From positions 1 to 24,141 of the forward strand of contig JAYRFB010000252.1 of NCBI GenBank assembly GCA_041908585.1: a stretch of DNA of 24,141 bases, written 5' to 3'. Origin of the DNA: CAINDZ01 sp041908585 (lineage in GTDB: Bacteria; Krumholzibacteriota; Krumholzibacteriia; LZORAL124-64-63). Position 1 is the stretch's first letter; every line of letters begins with the position of its first letter. Below are positions 1 through 8,026 of this stretch, one piece after another. The notes below the pieces were generated by a model, which worked only from the letters and a program-made list of their open reading frames with translations, did no database searches and was not told where the DNA came from. The position numbers and the translations under genes are program-made.

Positions 1-39
1 ATTGCCGCCCGGGTGCAGGGCGCGGAAGGAGAGTCCGGA

Positions 40-396
40 TTGAGACCGATCGCCATGTCGGTGGGGCTGCTGCTGTGCAGCAACGTGTTCATGACCTTCG
101 CCTGGTACGCGCACCTCAAGGAGCTGAACCACAAGCCGTGGCTCATCGCCGTGTTCGTCAGCTGGGGGATCGCGCTGCTGGAGTACTGCTTCCAGGTGCC
201 GGCCAACCGCATCGGGCACACGGTGCTGAGCGTGGGGCACCTGAAGATCATCCAGGAGGTGGTGACGCTGGCGGTGTTCGTGCCGTTCTCGGTGTGGTAC
301 CTGCGCGAGCCGCTCAAGCTGGACTACCTGTGGGCGGGGCTGTGCCTGCTGGGGGCGGTGTTCTTCATGTTCCGGGGAAAGCTGGTCGGGGCGTAG
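40..396 (+). CDS. DUF486 (DMT-like) small membrane protein
   Basis: A 118-residue, strongly hydrophobic protein with about four membrane segments. The stretch with SNVFMTFAWYAHLK near the N-terminus, the central FQVPANRIGH and the C-terminal W-A-G-L-C-L-L-G-A-V-F-F-M-F segment are typical of the DUF486 / DMT-related family, whose members are usually 110-120 residues. Function is unknown; the family resembles half-size drug/metabolite transporters of the inner membrane. I chose the TTG at 40 because GGAAGGAGA lies 6-7 bases upstream; ATG 55 has no spaced Shine-Dalgarno, and GTG 13 would lie upstream of this site. The next gene is 87 bases downstream on the same strand, and nothing links them functionally. 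Confidence 0.85.
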   Translation: MRPIAMSVGLLLCSNVFMTFAWYAHLKELNHKPWLIAVFVSWGIALLEYCFQVPANRIGHTVLSVGHLKIIQEVVTLAVFVPFSVWYLREPLKLDYLWAGLCLLGAVFFMFRGKLVGA

Positions 397-483
397 GCGA
401 TCACGGCTTGCGTGGCGCGGCTGGCGGGGCGCATACTGGCGCGGCGCCGGGGATCGCCACGCGGGCGGCCAGCGCAGGGGGAG

Positions 484-1029
484 ATGGTGGACGGACGCGG
501 GCTCACTTGCCGGCGCAGCCTGCCGGGCAGCCTGGCGCTGGTGGTGTACCTGGCCGGCGGGCTGGGCCCGGCGGGCGGCGCCCTGGCGGTGCTGTGGCAT
601 GACGGGCATGCGGCGCGCGGCGCCTGCGGCTGCGCCGAGGGTGCGGCGTGCTGCGGCGCGGCCTGCTGCGCGCCGGCTCCCGCGGCGTCCACCGACCTGC
701 CGGACTGCTGCGGCGACCTGCCCGCCGAGGCGGCGTCCTCCTGCTGCGATGTCGCGGTCGATCCCCCCGCGGCCCGTGAGCATGGCCGTGCCTCCGCGCC
801 GGGTGGCCCTGCCGCCGTGCTGGCCCTGGTTTCCCGCTGCACCTGCGGCCACCGCGATCACCAGTCTTCCCTCGTGCATGTCCTGGACGCCCACGTGCCG
901 GTGCATGGGCGCGTCGGCATCTGCCCGCCGCCGGTGGCCGACCTGGCGCCCGGCGGTCCCGTCGTTGGCGCGGTCTGGCGGCCCGAACCGCGCGATCGCG
1001 TGCCCAAGTACTCCCGTCAGGTCGCCTGA
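484..1029 (+). CDS. Cys/His-rich exported protein, likely metal-binding
   Basis: No family recognised with certainty. About 181 residues: a hydrophobic N-terminal segment (roughly residues 12-36) that could be a signal peptide or anchor, then a region rich in cysteine pairs (ACGCAEGAACCGAACC, DCC, SSCC), then CTCGHRDH and several further histidines. I count 14 Cys and 8 His. The pattern suggests soft-metal binding, probably copper, because the next gene on the same strand (109 bases on) is a TonB-dependent receptor with a copper-type CxxxM motif. The very high GC at third codon positions supports coding in this frame. The start is uncertain: ATG 484 and GTG 487 both sit almost on top of an AGGGGGAG run, and GTG 412 is an alternative without a visible ribosome site. 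Copper binding is inference from composition and neighbour. Confidence 0.65.
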   Translation: MVDGRGLTCRRSLPGSLALVVYLAGGLGPAGGALAVLWHDGHAARGACGCAEGAACCGAACCAPAPAASTDLPDCCGDLPAEAASSCCDVAVDPPAAREHGRASAPGGPAAVLALVSRCTCGHRDHQSSLVHVLDAHVPVHGRVGICPPPVADLAPGGPVVGAVWRPEPRDRVPKYSRQVA

Positions 1030-1137
1030 ACGTCGTTCCAGCGAGACAACCGACAAGCGAGCGCGTTGGCTCGCGCCGCGCGGCATGGCCGCCGGCGTGC
1101 GCGCGCCTGCGCGTCCACCACGGGAGGAGATTTCGTC

Positions 1138-3024
1138 ATGACCAGAACCGTTCCGCTCCGGCGCGCCGCGCTGGCGATCGCGATGGCGATGCTGCCGGCC
1201 GGCGCGCGCGCCGCGGCCGCGCCCTTATCCGACCGCGTCGCCAACGCCGACACCGTCAAGGTGGTCGGCGAGCGCCTGTCGCCGGGCGCTCAGACCGTCA
1301 AGGTGGAGCCCGGGCAGGCTGTCGCCGACATCCTGCAGGCGACGCCCTTCGTCATCGTGCAGCGCGGCGCTGCCGGCGCCGGCGACCTGTACGCCGACGG
1401 CTTCCGCCGCCACGACCTGACCTTCACCGTCGATTGCGAGCGCTGCGAGACCGCCTGTCCCAACCGCATGGACACGCGGGTGGGCCAGGTCGACCTGCTC
1501 GAGATCGACTCCGTGGCCCTGGCGCGCGACGGCGCCGCGCTGCAGTCGGGACTGGGCGGCACGGTCGCCATGACCCGCTCCCTGCCCGGCGACGCCTGGC
1601 TGGGCCGACTGCGCGTCGAGGCCCGTGCCGACCACGACGACGCGGTGGACGGCTCGTTCGCTCTGGAAGGGCGCGGGCTGCGACTGGGCACGCGCTGGCG
1701 GCAGGTCGAGGCCTACACCGACGCCGACGGCCGCACCTTCGGCGACCTGTACGGGTTCGCGAGCACGCCGGCCACGGGCGTGCGCGAGGTGCGCGCCCAG
1801 GCGCGGCTGTCCGGGGGCGGGCTGCGGGCGGGCCAGGAGCGTTCGCGGGACCTCCTGTTCCCGTACCTGCTGATGGACGAGCGCGAGAACGACCGCTGGG
1901 AGGCCTCGGGCTCCTGGCGCGGCCATCGCCTGTACGTGAACCGGACCGAGCACCTGATGGACAACGGCCTGCGCCGCAGCTTCGCCACGATGCACATGGC
2001 GACAGACGCGGAGAACACCATGTTCGGCGCCGTCGGCGACCGCTACGAGGTGTACGGCCGCAACTGGGATGCCCGCAACGGCATCGTGCCCATGGCCAAC
2101 CCGGCGATGGCCACCGCCAGCCACATGCTGCCGGACGTCTGGCGCTGGGGCGCGACGCTGCGGCACTCCCTGGGCCGGGCGGGCAGTCCGTGGCTCGTCG
2201 TCCGCCTGGGCCTGGCGCGCACGAAGGCGCACGATGACGCGCAGCTGGCCGCCTTCATCCGCGTGCACCCGGATGCCGAGCTGGAGAAGTGGTCGGTGCC
2301 GTTCGGGATCACGGTCTCGCAGGCGCGGGTCGTGTCCGGCGCGGCCTTGACGGCGGCCCTGGAACTGGCGGCCGACGCGCCGGGCATCGAGCAGCAGTTC
2401 ATCGTCCTGGACCGGCCCGGCGCCGGCACGGACTGGGTGGGCAACCCCACGCTGGACGATCCCCTGCGCGCCACCGCGCGCCTGGGAGCCACGCGCGGTA
2501 TCTTGCGCGCGGAGCTGTTCGGCACGCGGGTGGCGAACTACCCGGTGCTGGCGCGCGCGATGGTCGGCACGGCGGCGGTCCAGACCTATGCGGCGGTGGA
2601 TGCGCTGCTGGCGGGCGCCTCGCTGCGCGCGGAATGGGACCTGGTCGCGGCCGGGCTGAACTGGAACTGGGGCGAGCAGGTGGACACGAACGTGCCCCTG
2701 GCCGAGATCCAGCCGCTGACCTTCGACCTGGAGCTGCGCTCGCCGGAGTGGCGCGGCGCCACGGCGCGCGCCTGGTACCGCCACGCGGCGGCCCAGCACC
2801 GCGTCGACCCGTCGCAGGGCGAGACGGCCACGGATTCCTGGAATCGGCTGGACCTGGCGGCGGCGTGGCAGTCGGGCGACGTGCGCTACGAGCTGGCCCT
2901 GGACAACGCGACCAACTCCCTCTACACGCAGCACCTGTCCTACCAGCGCAACCCGTTCGCGGCGGGCCTGCGCGTGTGGGAGCCGGGGCGGACGCTGAGG
3001 CTTGGCGCCGTGTTCGCGTTCTGA
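1138..3024 (+). CDS. TonB-dependent receptor, copper (OprC/NosA)-like
   Basis: A 628-residue outer-membrane active transporter. It has a signal peptide (residues 1 to about 25, ending AGARA), a TonB-box-like DTVKVVGER around 38-46, a plug domain (AVADILQATPFVIV onwards) and a beta-barrel ending in phenylalanine (LRLGAVFAF), as outer-membrane barrels do. In the plug, C100, C103, C107 and M111 form C-x2-C-x3-C-x3-M-D. The last part, CPNRMD, matches the CxxxM half of the copper site known from Pseudomonas OprC. The second half in OprC is HxM; here the barrel has M285-H286-M287, which is similar but not identical. The start at ATG 1138 has GGGAGGAGA 7-8 bases upstream. Its probable role is energised import of copper or a copper chelate with the preceding Cys/His-rich protein. 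The receptor class is clear; copper is a good inference. Confidence 0.85.
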   Translation: MTRTVPLRRAALAIAMAMLPAGARAAAAPLSDRVANADTVKVVGERLSPGAQTVKVEPGQAVADILQATPFVIVQRGAAGAGDLYADGFRRHDLTFTVDCERCETACPNRMDTRVGQVDLLEIDSVALARDGAALQSGLGGTVAMTRSLPGDAWLGRLRVEARADHDDAVDGSFALEGRGLRLGTRWRQVEAYTDADGRTFGDLYGFASTPATGVREVRAQARLSGGGLRAGQERSRDLLFPYLLMDERENDRWEASGSWRGHRLYVNRTEHLMDNGLRRSFATMHMATDAENTMFGAVGDRYEVYGRNWDARNGIVPMANPAMATASHMLPDVWRWGATLRHSLGRAGSPWLVVRLGLARTKAHDDAQLAAFIRVHPDAELEKWSVPFGITVSQARVVSGAALTAALELAADAPGIEQQFIVLDRPGAGTDWVGNPTLDDPLRATARLGATRGILRAELFGTRVANYPVLARAMVGTAAVQTYAAVDALLAGASLRAEWDLVAAGLNWNWGEQVDTNVPLAEIQPLTFDLELRSPEWRGATARAWYRHAAAQHRVDPSQGETATDSWNRLDLAAAWQSGDVRYELALDNATNSLYTQHLSYQRNPFAAGLRVWEPGRTLRLGAVFAF

Positions 3025-3038
3025 GCCGGCTCGCAAGG

Positions 3039-3067
3039 CGCGGCGCGGGGGCGGTCCCCGCGCCGCG
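3039..3067. terminator. GC-rich hairpin between convergent genes
   Basis: A perfect 12-bp stem (CGCGGCGCGGGG at 3039-3050 with CCCCGCGCCGCG at 3056-3067) and a 5-base loop. It lies 15 bases after the receptor stop and 16 bases after the convergent barrel gene, so it could end both transcripts. Neither side has a T-run, so it is not a textbook intrinsic terminator. Confidence 0.55.
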
Positions 3068-3083
3068 TCGCCCGGCTTCGCGC

Positions 3084-3794
3084 TCAGCGCCCCAGTTGCC
3101 AGCGCAACCCCATCACCGCCGTCAGTTCCCAGCGCGGCTGGTTGATGGCATCGTCGGCATCGGCCCAGGCGTAGTCCTCCTGGGCGTTGATCGCGCTGCC
3201 GTCGGGGCTGTAGGCGGTGTCATGGCCTTCCATGGTGGCACCGAAATAGCGGTCGAGTCCGGCGGCGAACGTCAGCGACGTCGCCCGCCCCACTGCGAAA
3301 GCCGTGTCCAGCGCGAAGCCCAGTCCCCAGGGCCGACACGTCACGTCGAAGTTCTCGTTACCGCCGATGTAGTCGAAGGTCCCGGTGAAATACGCCTTGC
3401 GCACGCCGACGCCCAGGTTGACCGGCGCCAGGCCCAGTCGACCGACCGGGCGCACGACGTCCAGGCGCAGCTGCCAGGAATGCCCCGATTCGTCAGGCGT
3501 GCCGTTAGTGTTGTTGTTGATGAACACGCGGCGGGCAGCCAACGGATCACCTGCGTCGCGTCCCGCGTAGCCGATCCCTGCGCGCAGCGACAGCGGCAGG
3601 TCGCGCGTGAAGTCGTGGAGCGTGAAGTCCGCCCGTGCCCCGAAGCCCGTCGTTGCGCCCAGTTCGACCGCGGCCGAGCGGTGCGGCGCCGCGGCTCCCG
3701 CGACCGCGGTTGAGGCCAGCGGCACCAGGCACAGGGCCGTGCAGATCGCCATGGCGCGCCGCGCGAACGGGAAACGATGATCCTGTCCTTGCAT
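3084..3794 (-). CDS. Outer-membrane beta-barrel-like protein
   Basis: A 236-residue protein of unknown function. Residues 1 to about 35 form a signal peptide (basic FARRA, a hydrophobic stretch MAICTALCLVPLASTAVAG, then small residues). The rest alternates polar and hydrophobic residues in short strands separated by turns (ELGATTGFGARADFTL, LSLRAGIGYAG, WQLRLDVVRPVG, ELTAVMGLRWQLGR), the look of a transmembrane barrel of 8-12 strands. I chose ATG 3794 because the minus strand reads GGGAGGGAG about 5-7 bases upstream; longer in-frame starts would place non-hydrophobic sequence before the signal peptide. It converges on the copper-type receptor gene across a hairpin. Two cysteines are present, one in the signal peptide and one in VTCRPWG. 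No ligand or enzyme motif is visible. Confidence 0.75.
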   Translation of the reverse strand: MQGQDHRFPFARRAMAICTALCLVPLASTAVAGAAAPHRSAAVELGATTGFGARADFTLHDFTRDLPLSLRAGIGYAGRDAGDPLAARRVFINNNTNGTPDESGHSWQLRLDVVRPVGRLGLAPVNLGVGVRKAYFTGTFDYIGGNENFDVTCRPWGLGFALDTAFAVGRATSLTFAAGLDRYFGATMEGHDTAYSPDGSAINAQEDYAWADADDAINQPRWELTAVMGLRWQLGR

Positions 3795-3967
3795 GTTCAC
3801 TCCCTCCCGCTGCCCACACCGGCACGCGGACGCGGCAAGGCGCCCGGCTCCGGCCCCCCGGAGCAGGCCGGCCTGCAGGGGCCGTGCCGTGAGGCGGCGC
3901 GCGGGAACCGCGCTATCGTGTCCAGCCTGTCGCCGCGGCATGGAGTCGCGGCAGGAAGGACCATCCG

Positions 3968-4354
3968 ATGAGCGACCTGAACACGCTGCACAACCGGGCC
4001 GTCTGGTTCGACATACCGGTGGTCGACCTCGATCGCGCCGCGGCGTTCTACCGCGCCGTGCTGGGCGTCGGCGTGCACCTGGACGAGGCGCAGGGCACGC
4101 GCTTCGGCGTGCTCGAGCACGACCAGGGCAACGGTGGCTGCCTGTTCGCGGATCCGGAGGCGATCACCGACCACGCCGGCATCATGGTCTACCTGAACGT
4201 CGACGGCCGGATCAACGAAGCCGTCGCGCAGGCCCAGGCGCACGGCGGGCGCGTGGTGCAGCCCGTTCACTCGCTGGGGCCGCACGGCTGGCGGGCAGTC
4301 ATCGTCGACAGCGAAGGCAACCGGCTGGCGTTGCACTCGATGCGCGCGCCGTAG
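3968..4354 (+). CDS. VOC (glyoxalase/bleomycin-resistance) family protein
   Basis: A 128-residue soluble protein with the paired beta-alpha-beta-beta-beta units of the vicinal-oxygen-chelate fold. The first half has WFDIPVVDLDRAAAFYRAVLGV, the family hallmark, and the second half GGRVVQPVHSLGPHGWRAVIVDSEGNRLALHS, with the usual D-S-E-G-N-x-x-A-L-H ending. It resembles predicted enzymes related to lactoylglutathione lyase (COG3324 type), which are often of unknown substrate. Start ATG 3968 has AGGAAGGA 7 bases upstream. It is transcribed away from the preceding barrel gene, with 173 bases between the two starts and no clear promoter. The family is firm; the reaction is not known, and a metal site cannot be assigned from sequence alone. 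Confidence 0.88.
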   Translation: MSDLNTLHNRAVWFDIPVVDLDRAAAFYRAVLGVGVHLDEAQGTRFGVLEHDQGNGGCLFADPEAITDHAGIMVYLNVDGRINEAVAQAQAHGGRVVQPVHSLGPHGWRAVIVDSEGNRLALHSMRAP

Positions 4355-4426
4355 GGCCGCCGCGCGCGGTCTCGGCGCGTACGGGTGCCACTTGCGCCGG
4401 CGCGAGTGCGCTTGCGCCAGTGCCGT

Positions 4427-4440
4427 GTGCGCCGGCGCAC
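4427..4440. repeat. 14-bp palindrome GTGCGCCGGCGCAC
   Basis: A perfect 14-bp palindrome in the 215-bp space between the VOC and prenyltransferase genes. A second TGCGCCGGCGC copy occurs about 35 bases upstream, with TTGCGCCAGTG between. It could be a regulator site or a weak hairpin; in DNA of this composition chance is possible. Confidence 0.3.
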
Positions 4441-4569
4441 GCCGGTCGGTCACCGCCCCCAAGGGCCGCGCCTTGCCCGTCCGCGCCCGCGGTGGTAGTT
4501 TCGCGCCGGCCACAGCGGGCAGTTCGCGCCTTCGCCCGCCGCCGGGACCAACCAGCACCCGCAACCGCC

Positions 4570-5439
4570 ATGGTGTGCCCCTTCATGGAAGCCCTGCGCC
4601 GCTACCTTTCGTTCGTCAAGTTCGAGCATACGGTCTTCGCGCTGCCGTTCGCGCTGATCTCGCTGTTGGTGGCCAGCGACGGGCGGCCGCGGCCGGCCAC
4701 GCTGCTGTGGGTGCTGGTGGCCATGGTCGGCGCGCGCAGCGCCGCGATGGCCTTCAACCGCCTGGCCGACCGCGCCCTCGACGCGGCCAATCCGCGCACC
4801 GCCGACCGCCACCTGCCCGCGGGCACGGTCTCGGTGGCCGGCGCCGCGATGTTCACGCTGGTCGCGGCCGCCCTGCTGGTGGTCGCGGCGTGGCGCCTGA
4901 ACCCGCTCTGCCTGAAGCTCAGCCCGGTGGCCCTGCTGGTCACCCTCGGCTACTCGTACACCAAGCGCTTCACGGCGCTGTCGCACCTGGTGCTGGGGCT
5001 GGGGCTGGGCATCGCGCCGGTCGGGGCCTGGCTGGCGGTGACCGGGGCCTTCGCGCCGTTCCCGCTGTGGCTGGCCGCCGCGGTCATGTTCTGGGTGGCG
5101 GGCTTCGACACCATCTACGCCTGCCAGGACGCGGACCACGACCGGCGGGTGGGCCTGCACTCGCTGGCGTCGCGGCTGGGCACGCAGCGCGCGCTGGTGC
5201 TCTCGCGGGTCTTCCACGTGCTGGCCATCGCCTGCATGGCGGCCGCCTTCCGGCGCGCCGAGCCGCTGGGCGTGGTGGCGCTGCTGGGAGTGGGCGTGAT
5301 GGCGGCGCTGCTGGCCTGGGAGCAGTCGCTGGTGCGCGGCGGCGACCTGCGGCGGCTGGACAAGGCCTTCTTCGAGATCAACTCGTGGGTGGGGATGGTG
5401 CTGCTGGCGGTGGTGCTGGTGGACCTGTACCTGGCCTGA
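4570..5439 (+). CDS. mqnP: UbiA-family polyprenyltransferase (MqnP-like)
   Basis: An integral inner-membrane protein of 289 residues (284 if the ATG at 4585 is used) that attaches a polyprenyl chain to an aromatic acid. Both Asp-rich motifs of the family are intact. Counted from ATG 4585, the first is N58-R-x2-D62-R-x2-D66 followed by NPRTADRHLPAG, and the second is D175-x2-Y178-x3-D182-x3-D186. The details FVKFEHTVFALPFAL, GYSYTKRFTALSHLVLG, IAPVGAWLAVTG and YACQDxDxDRRxGLHS match the UbiA-like subgroup called MqnP, which acts in the futalosine route to menaquinone. A ubiquinone-type UbiA role is the alternative. About eight to nine hydrophobic segments are present. Neither start has a clear Shine-Dalgarno. 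No other quinone gene is in the window, so the pathway is inferred from the subgroup only. Confidence 0.88.
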   Translation: MVCPFMEALRRYLSFVKFEHTVFALPFALISLLVASDGRPRPATLLWVLVAMVGARSAAMAFNRLADRALDAANPRTADRHLPAGTVSVAGAAMFTLVAAALLVVAAWRLNPLCLKLSPVALLVTLGYSYTKRFTALSHLVLGLGLGIAPVGAWLAVTGAFAPFPLWLAAAVMFWVAGFDTIYACQDADHDRRVGLHSLASRLGTQRALVLSRVFHVLAIACMAAAFRRAEPLGVVALLGVGVMAALLAWEQSLVRGGDLRRLDKAFFEINSWVGMVLLAVVLVDLYLA

Positions 5440-5567
5440 GGGGCCCCGTCGTTTTCGCTTCCCATATCGCGGGCGCACGTCCAATATCCCAAGGCGAGTC
5501 CGCGTGCCTTGGCCCCACCGACGGAGGCAAAGCCGCGGCGATCGTCCTGCCATGGAGGGTGGATGAC

Positions 5568-6647
5568 ATGATGTCCCGGCGCCTGCCTACCCTGATCGTC
5601 CTGATCCTGACCGTGGCCGTGTTCGCGGGCACTGCGCGCGCGGCGGCTCCGGGCAAGGGATCACGCCCCGGTCTCACGCGTCCGCCGACGCCGGCGGAGG
5701 CCGCCGCCGCCGCGCGCGTTGGCGGCGACACGTTCGACACCGCCCTGCCGTTCGATGCGGTTCCGTTCACCGACACGGGATCGACCATCGGATACGCCGA
5801 CGACTACGACGAGTTCTGCGGCATCTCCGTGGGAACGGCCCCCGATGTCGTCTATGCATTCACGCCGCCGGCATCCGGTTGGTACCGTTTCGACCTCTGC
5901 GGCTCCTCGTATGACACGAAGCTGTACATCTACGACGAAGCCCGCTCGCTCGTGGCCTGCAACGACGACTTCGACGTCAACGCCGAGGAGGGCACGCCCT
6001 GCAGTCTCAACGCGCGCATCGCCGACTTCTTCTGCGCGGCCGGCGCGGTGCACTACGTCGTCGTCGACGGCTTTGAGGCGTCGGCGGGCGACTACACGCT
6101 GACGGTGTCGTCCTGGACCCACTGCGACGTCGTGCCCGATGGCGCCGCCGCGGCCGAGGGGGAGCCGGCGTTGGCGTCAGGTCAGGTCGACGAGTTCAAC
6201 CGCGGCTGCAACGGCGCCGGGGAGCCGGTCTACGCCACCATCACCGGCGACGCCGCCGGTGTCGCAGCAGTTGCGCTTCGCCATGGCTGGCGCGACGCCG
6301 GGTTTCGCGACTTCGACGAGTTCCGCCTGACTGCCGGGCCCACCGGCAGCATCCACGTCGAATACGAGAGCGAGCTGGAATCGCGCATCAGGATCCGGAC
6401 CACGACCGACTGCCTGGACTGGGAGTCGGCGGACACGGCCGTCGTGGTGCCCTGCGGCTCGGCGGTCCTCAACGCGGTCATCACGCCCGGGACCGATTTC
6501 GTCATCTCGATCATGCCGATGCAGTACATGCCGGCGTGGGGATTCGCGCCGGCCGAGTTCGACGGCATGCTGCGCGTCACGGGCCTTGCCGTCGGCGTGC
6601 CGACCGAAGGCACGAGCTGGGGGACGATCAAGGGCATGTTCCGCTGA
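5568..6647 (+). CDS. Secreted PPC-domain protein with C-terminal WGTIK tail
   Basis: A 359-residue exported protein. A signal peptide is clear (MMSRRLPTLIVLILTVAVFAGTARA). From about residue 50 to 185 there is a PPC-like (pre-peptidase C-terminal) beta-sandwich: DVVYAFTPPASGWYRFDLCGSSYDTKLYIYD, then ACNDDFD, then HYVVVDGFEASAGDYTLTV. This module is common in extracellular proteins and can be attached to enzymes, but no catalytic domain follows. The second half (about 190-345) is another beta-rich region with paired cysteines. The protein ends in TSWGTIKGMFR; similar W-G-x-I-K-x-x-[YF]-R ends occur, as I recall, on many secreted proteins of related lineages, so it may be a sorting or processing tail (inference). 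Start ATG 5568 has GGAGGGTGG about 7 bases upstream. Eleven cysteines after the signal peptide suggest disulfides. Confidence 0.8.
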   Translation: MMSRRLPTLIVLILTVAVFAGTARAAAPGKGSRPGLTRPPTPAEAAAAARVGGDTFDTALPFDAVPFTDTGSTIGYADDYDEFCGISVGTAPDVVYAFTPPASGWYRFDLCGSSYDTKLYIYDEARSLVACNDDFDVNAEEGTPCSLNARIADFFCAAGAVHYVVVDGFEASAGDYTLTVSSWTHCDVVPDGAAAAEGEPALASGQVDEFNRGCNGAGEPVYATITGDAAGVAAVALRHGWRDAGFRDFDEFRLTAGPTGSIHVEYESELESRIRIRTTTDCLDWESADTAVVVPCGSAVLNAVITPGTDFVISIMPMQYMPAWGFAPAEFDGMLRVTGLAVGVPTEGTSWGTIKGMFR

Positions 6648-6662
6648 GCCGGAACGGGTGAC

Positions 6663-6691
6663 GGCGCGGGTTGCACAGGCGACGCCGCGCC
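6663..6691. terminator. Weak hairpin between convergent genes
   Basis: A 7-bp stem (GGCGCGG at 6663-6669 with CCGCGCC at 6685-6691) and a 15-base loop, in the 43-bp gap between two convergent stops. There is no T-run. Low confidence because of the short stem and long loop. Confidence 0.3.
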
Positions 6692-7929
6692 TACGGCAAC
6701 CGGTAGCACACCACCTGGAGCGGCTCCGCGTCCGCCGCGGGCTCCTTCGCCGCGTCGCCGCCGCCGCCGAGGCCCGCCATGGAAGCCTCGCGCGCCTGGT
6801 CGAAGTTCGTGACCACCAGGAACGTCCTGCCGTCCAGGAACAGCACGATGTCCTGCTGGTTGTCGAAGCCGGGCACGCGCAGGGAGAGTTCCTCGACGAA
6901 CTTGCCGTCGGGTGTCACGACGTCGTAGCGCGCGGCCACGCCGGCCGGCAGCTGCTCGCGCGACTGCTGGCAGTTCGTCACGAACAGGCGCCCGTCGGCC
7001 GCCACGTTGATGCGCTCGATGGCGGGGTCGGTGTCCAGGGCCTTGCTCTCGATCTGCTGCCGGCGGCCGTTGACGATGACGACCATGCCGTCGGTGAGCT
7101 CCGCCTTGTCCTGGGCGGTGCGCTTGCGCGGGGTGAACGGCCGCCGGAAGGTCGAGCGTACCGCGCCGTCCAGGCCGCGCGCGTTGATGGCCCAGGCCTC
7201 GCGCTCGGGCACGCTGTAGACGATGCCGTCCTTCGACACGTTCCAGGTGTTGAGCTCGGAGAACTCGGCGGCCTCGTCGAAGATGCGGCGCTGCAGGTCG
7301 TTCTCGCGCGTGCGCTCGAAGAGCTGGACCTGGTCCTTGCCCGCGAGGTCCATCACCGACATGGTCGTCACCTGCGTGCTCTTGCCCGTCTCCTGGTTGA
7401 AGGTGCCGCGCCCACGCACGCCCACCAGCTTGCCGCCGCCGACCCGCAGCTCGCGCATGAAGTTGAAGCCGCCCTCGACCGCCTCGCCGCCGACCTTGAT
7501 CTCGCCGGCGGGCGTGCCATCCAGCTTGAGCGTGGTGACGCGGCTGGGGAAGCCCTGCACCACCGCCAGACGGCCGTCCGGCAGGAAGAACAGGGTGTGC
7601 GGGTTGTTGAACTCGCCGGGCCCGTCGCCCTGGCGGCCCAGCGTCCGGACCAGCGAGCCGTCGGGCGCCACGACCAGGACCTGTGCCATCTGGCGGTCCA
7701 CCAGGTAGACGTTGCCGTCGGGTCCCAGCACGCCGGCGGTGACCATGCCCAGGAGCACGTCCTCGTCGTCGTCGCCGCCCAGGCGCCAGGCTTCCTTGAG
7801 GTCGACGGTCCGCTGGGCGGGCGCCGCGGCGGGCAGGTTCACCGTGGCGGGGGCGGCGTGTGCGGCCGGTCCGGCATGGGTCAGCGACGTCGCCAGCGCG
7901 ACGGCGGCGGCCAGGCGCAGTGGGGTCAC
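6691..7929 (-). CDS. Exported 6-bladed beta-propeller (NHL-like) protein
   Basis: A 412-residue protein with a signal peptide (residues 1 to about 25, ending AAHA) and then repeated propeller blades. Signature pieces are VLGPDGNVYLVDRQMAQVLVVAPDGSLVRTLGRQGDGPGEFNNPHTLFFLPDGRLAVV; the GxQGDGPGEF turn is typical of the 6-bladed propeller family common in Gemmatimonadota, Bacteroidota and relatives. Later blades include NVSKDGIVYSV, INVAADGRLFV and YDVVTPDGKFVEEL. Such proteins usually bind ligands or partners in the periplasm; the function is not known. The GTG start at 7929 has GAGGAG 5 bases upstream on the minus strand. It lies downstream of the CDGSH gene on the same strand, but a strong hairpin separates them, so co-transcription is doubtful. 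It converges with the PPC-domain gene. Confidence 0.82.
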   Translation of the reverse strand: MTPLRLAAAVALATSLTHAGPAAHAAPATVNLPAAAPAQRTVDLKEAWRLGGDDDEDVLLGMVTAGVLGPDGNVYLVDRQMAQVLVVAPDGSLVRTLGRQGDGPGEFNNPHTLFFLPDGRLAVVQGFPSRVTTLKLDGTPAGEIKVGGEAVEGGFNFMRELRVGGGKLVGVRGRGTFNQETGKSTQVTTMSVMDLAGKDQVQLFERTRENDLQRRIFDEAAEFSELNTWNVSKDGIVYSVPEREAWAINARGLDGAVRSTFRRPFTPRKRTAQDKAELTDGMVVIVNGRRQQIESKALDTDPAIERINVAADGRLFVTNCQQSREQLPAGVAARYDVVTPDGKFVEELSLRVPGFDNQQDIVLFLDGRTFLVVTNFDQAREASMAGLGGGGDAAKEPAADAEPLQVVCYRLP

Positions 7930-7976
7930 GGGAGCTCCTCGATCGGTCGGGGGGTGCGGGTCGGGGGCGAAAGGGC

Positions 7977-8005
7977 CGAGCCTCCCTTGTACGGCGGGAG
8001 GCTCG
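7977..8005 (-). terminator. Terminator hairpin after the CDGSH gene
   Basis: A perfect 10-bp stem (CGAGCCTCCC at 7977-7986 with GGGAGGCTCG at 7996-8005) and a 9-base loop, starting 21 bases after the CDGSH stop. On the minus strand it is followed by GCCCTTTCGC, a short T-run, so it could end the CDGSH transcript before the propeller gene. Confidence 0.6.
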
Positions 8006-8026
8006 CCCGGGTTCCCGCGGGACGGC

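Noticed and set aside
1057..1074. Small stem (GCGAGC / GCTCGC) between the Cys-rich gene and the receptor gene
   Set aside because: Only 6 bp and no T-run; too weak to call an attenuator or terminator in DNA this GC-rich.
1225..3036. A 603-codon open frame antisense to the TonB-dependent receptor
   Set aside because: Shadow of the receptor gene; the peptide is Arg/Gln/Val-rich with no recognisable fold.
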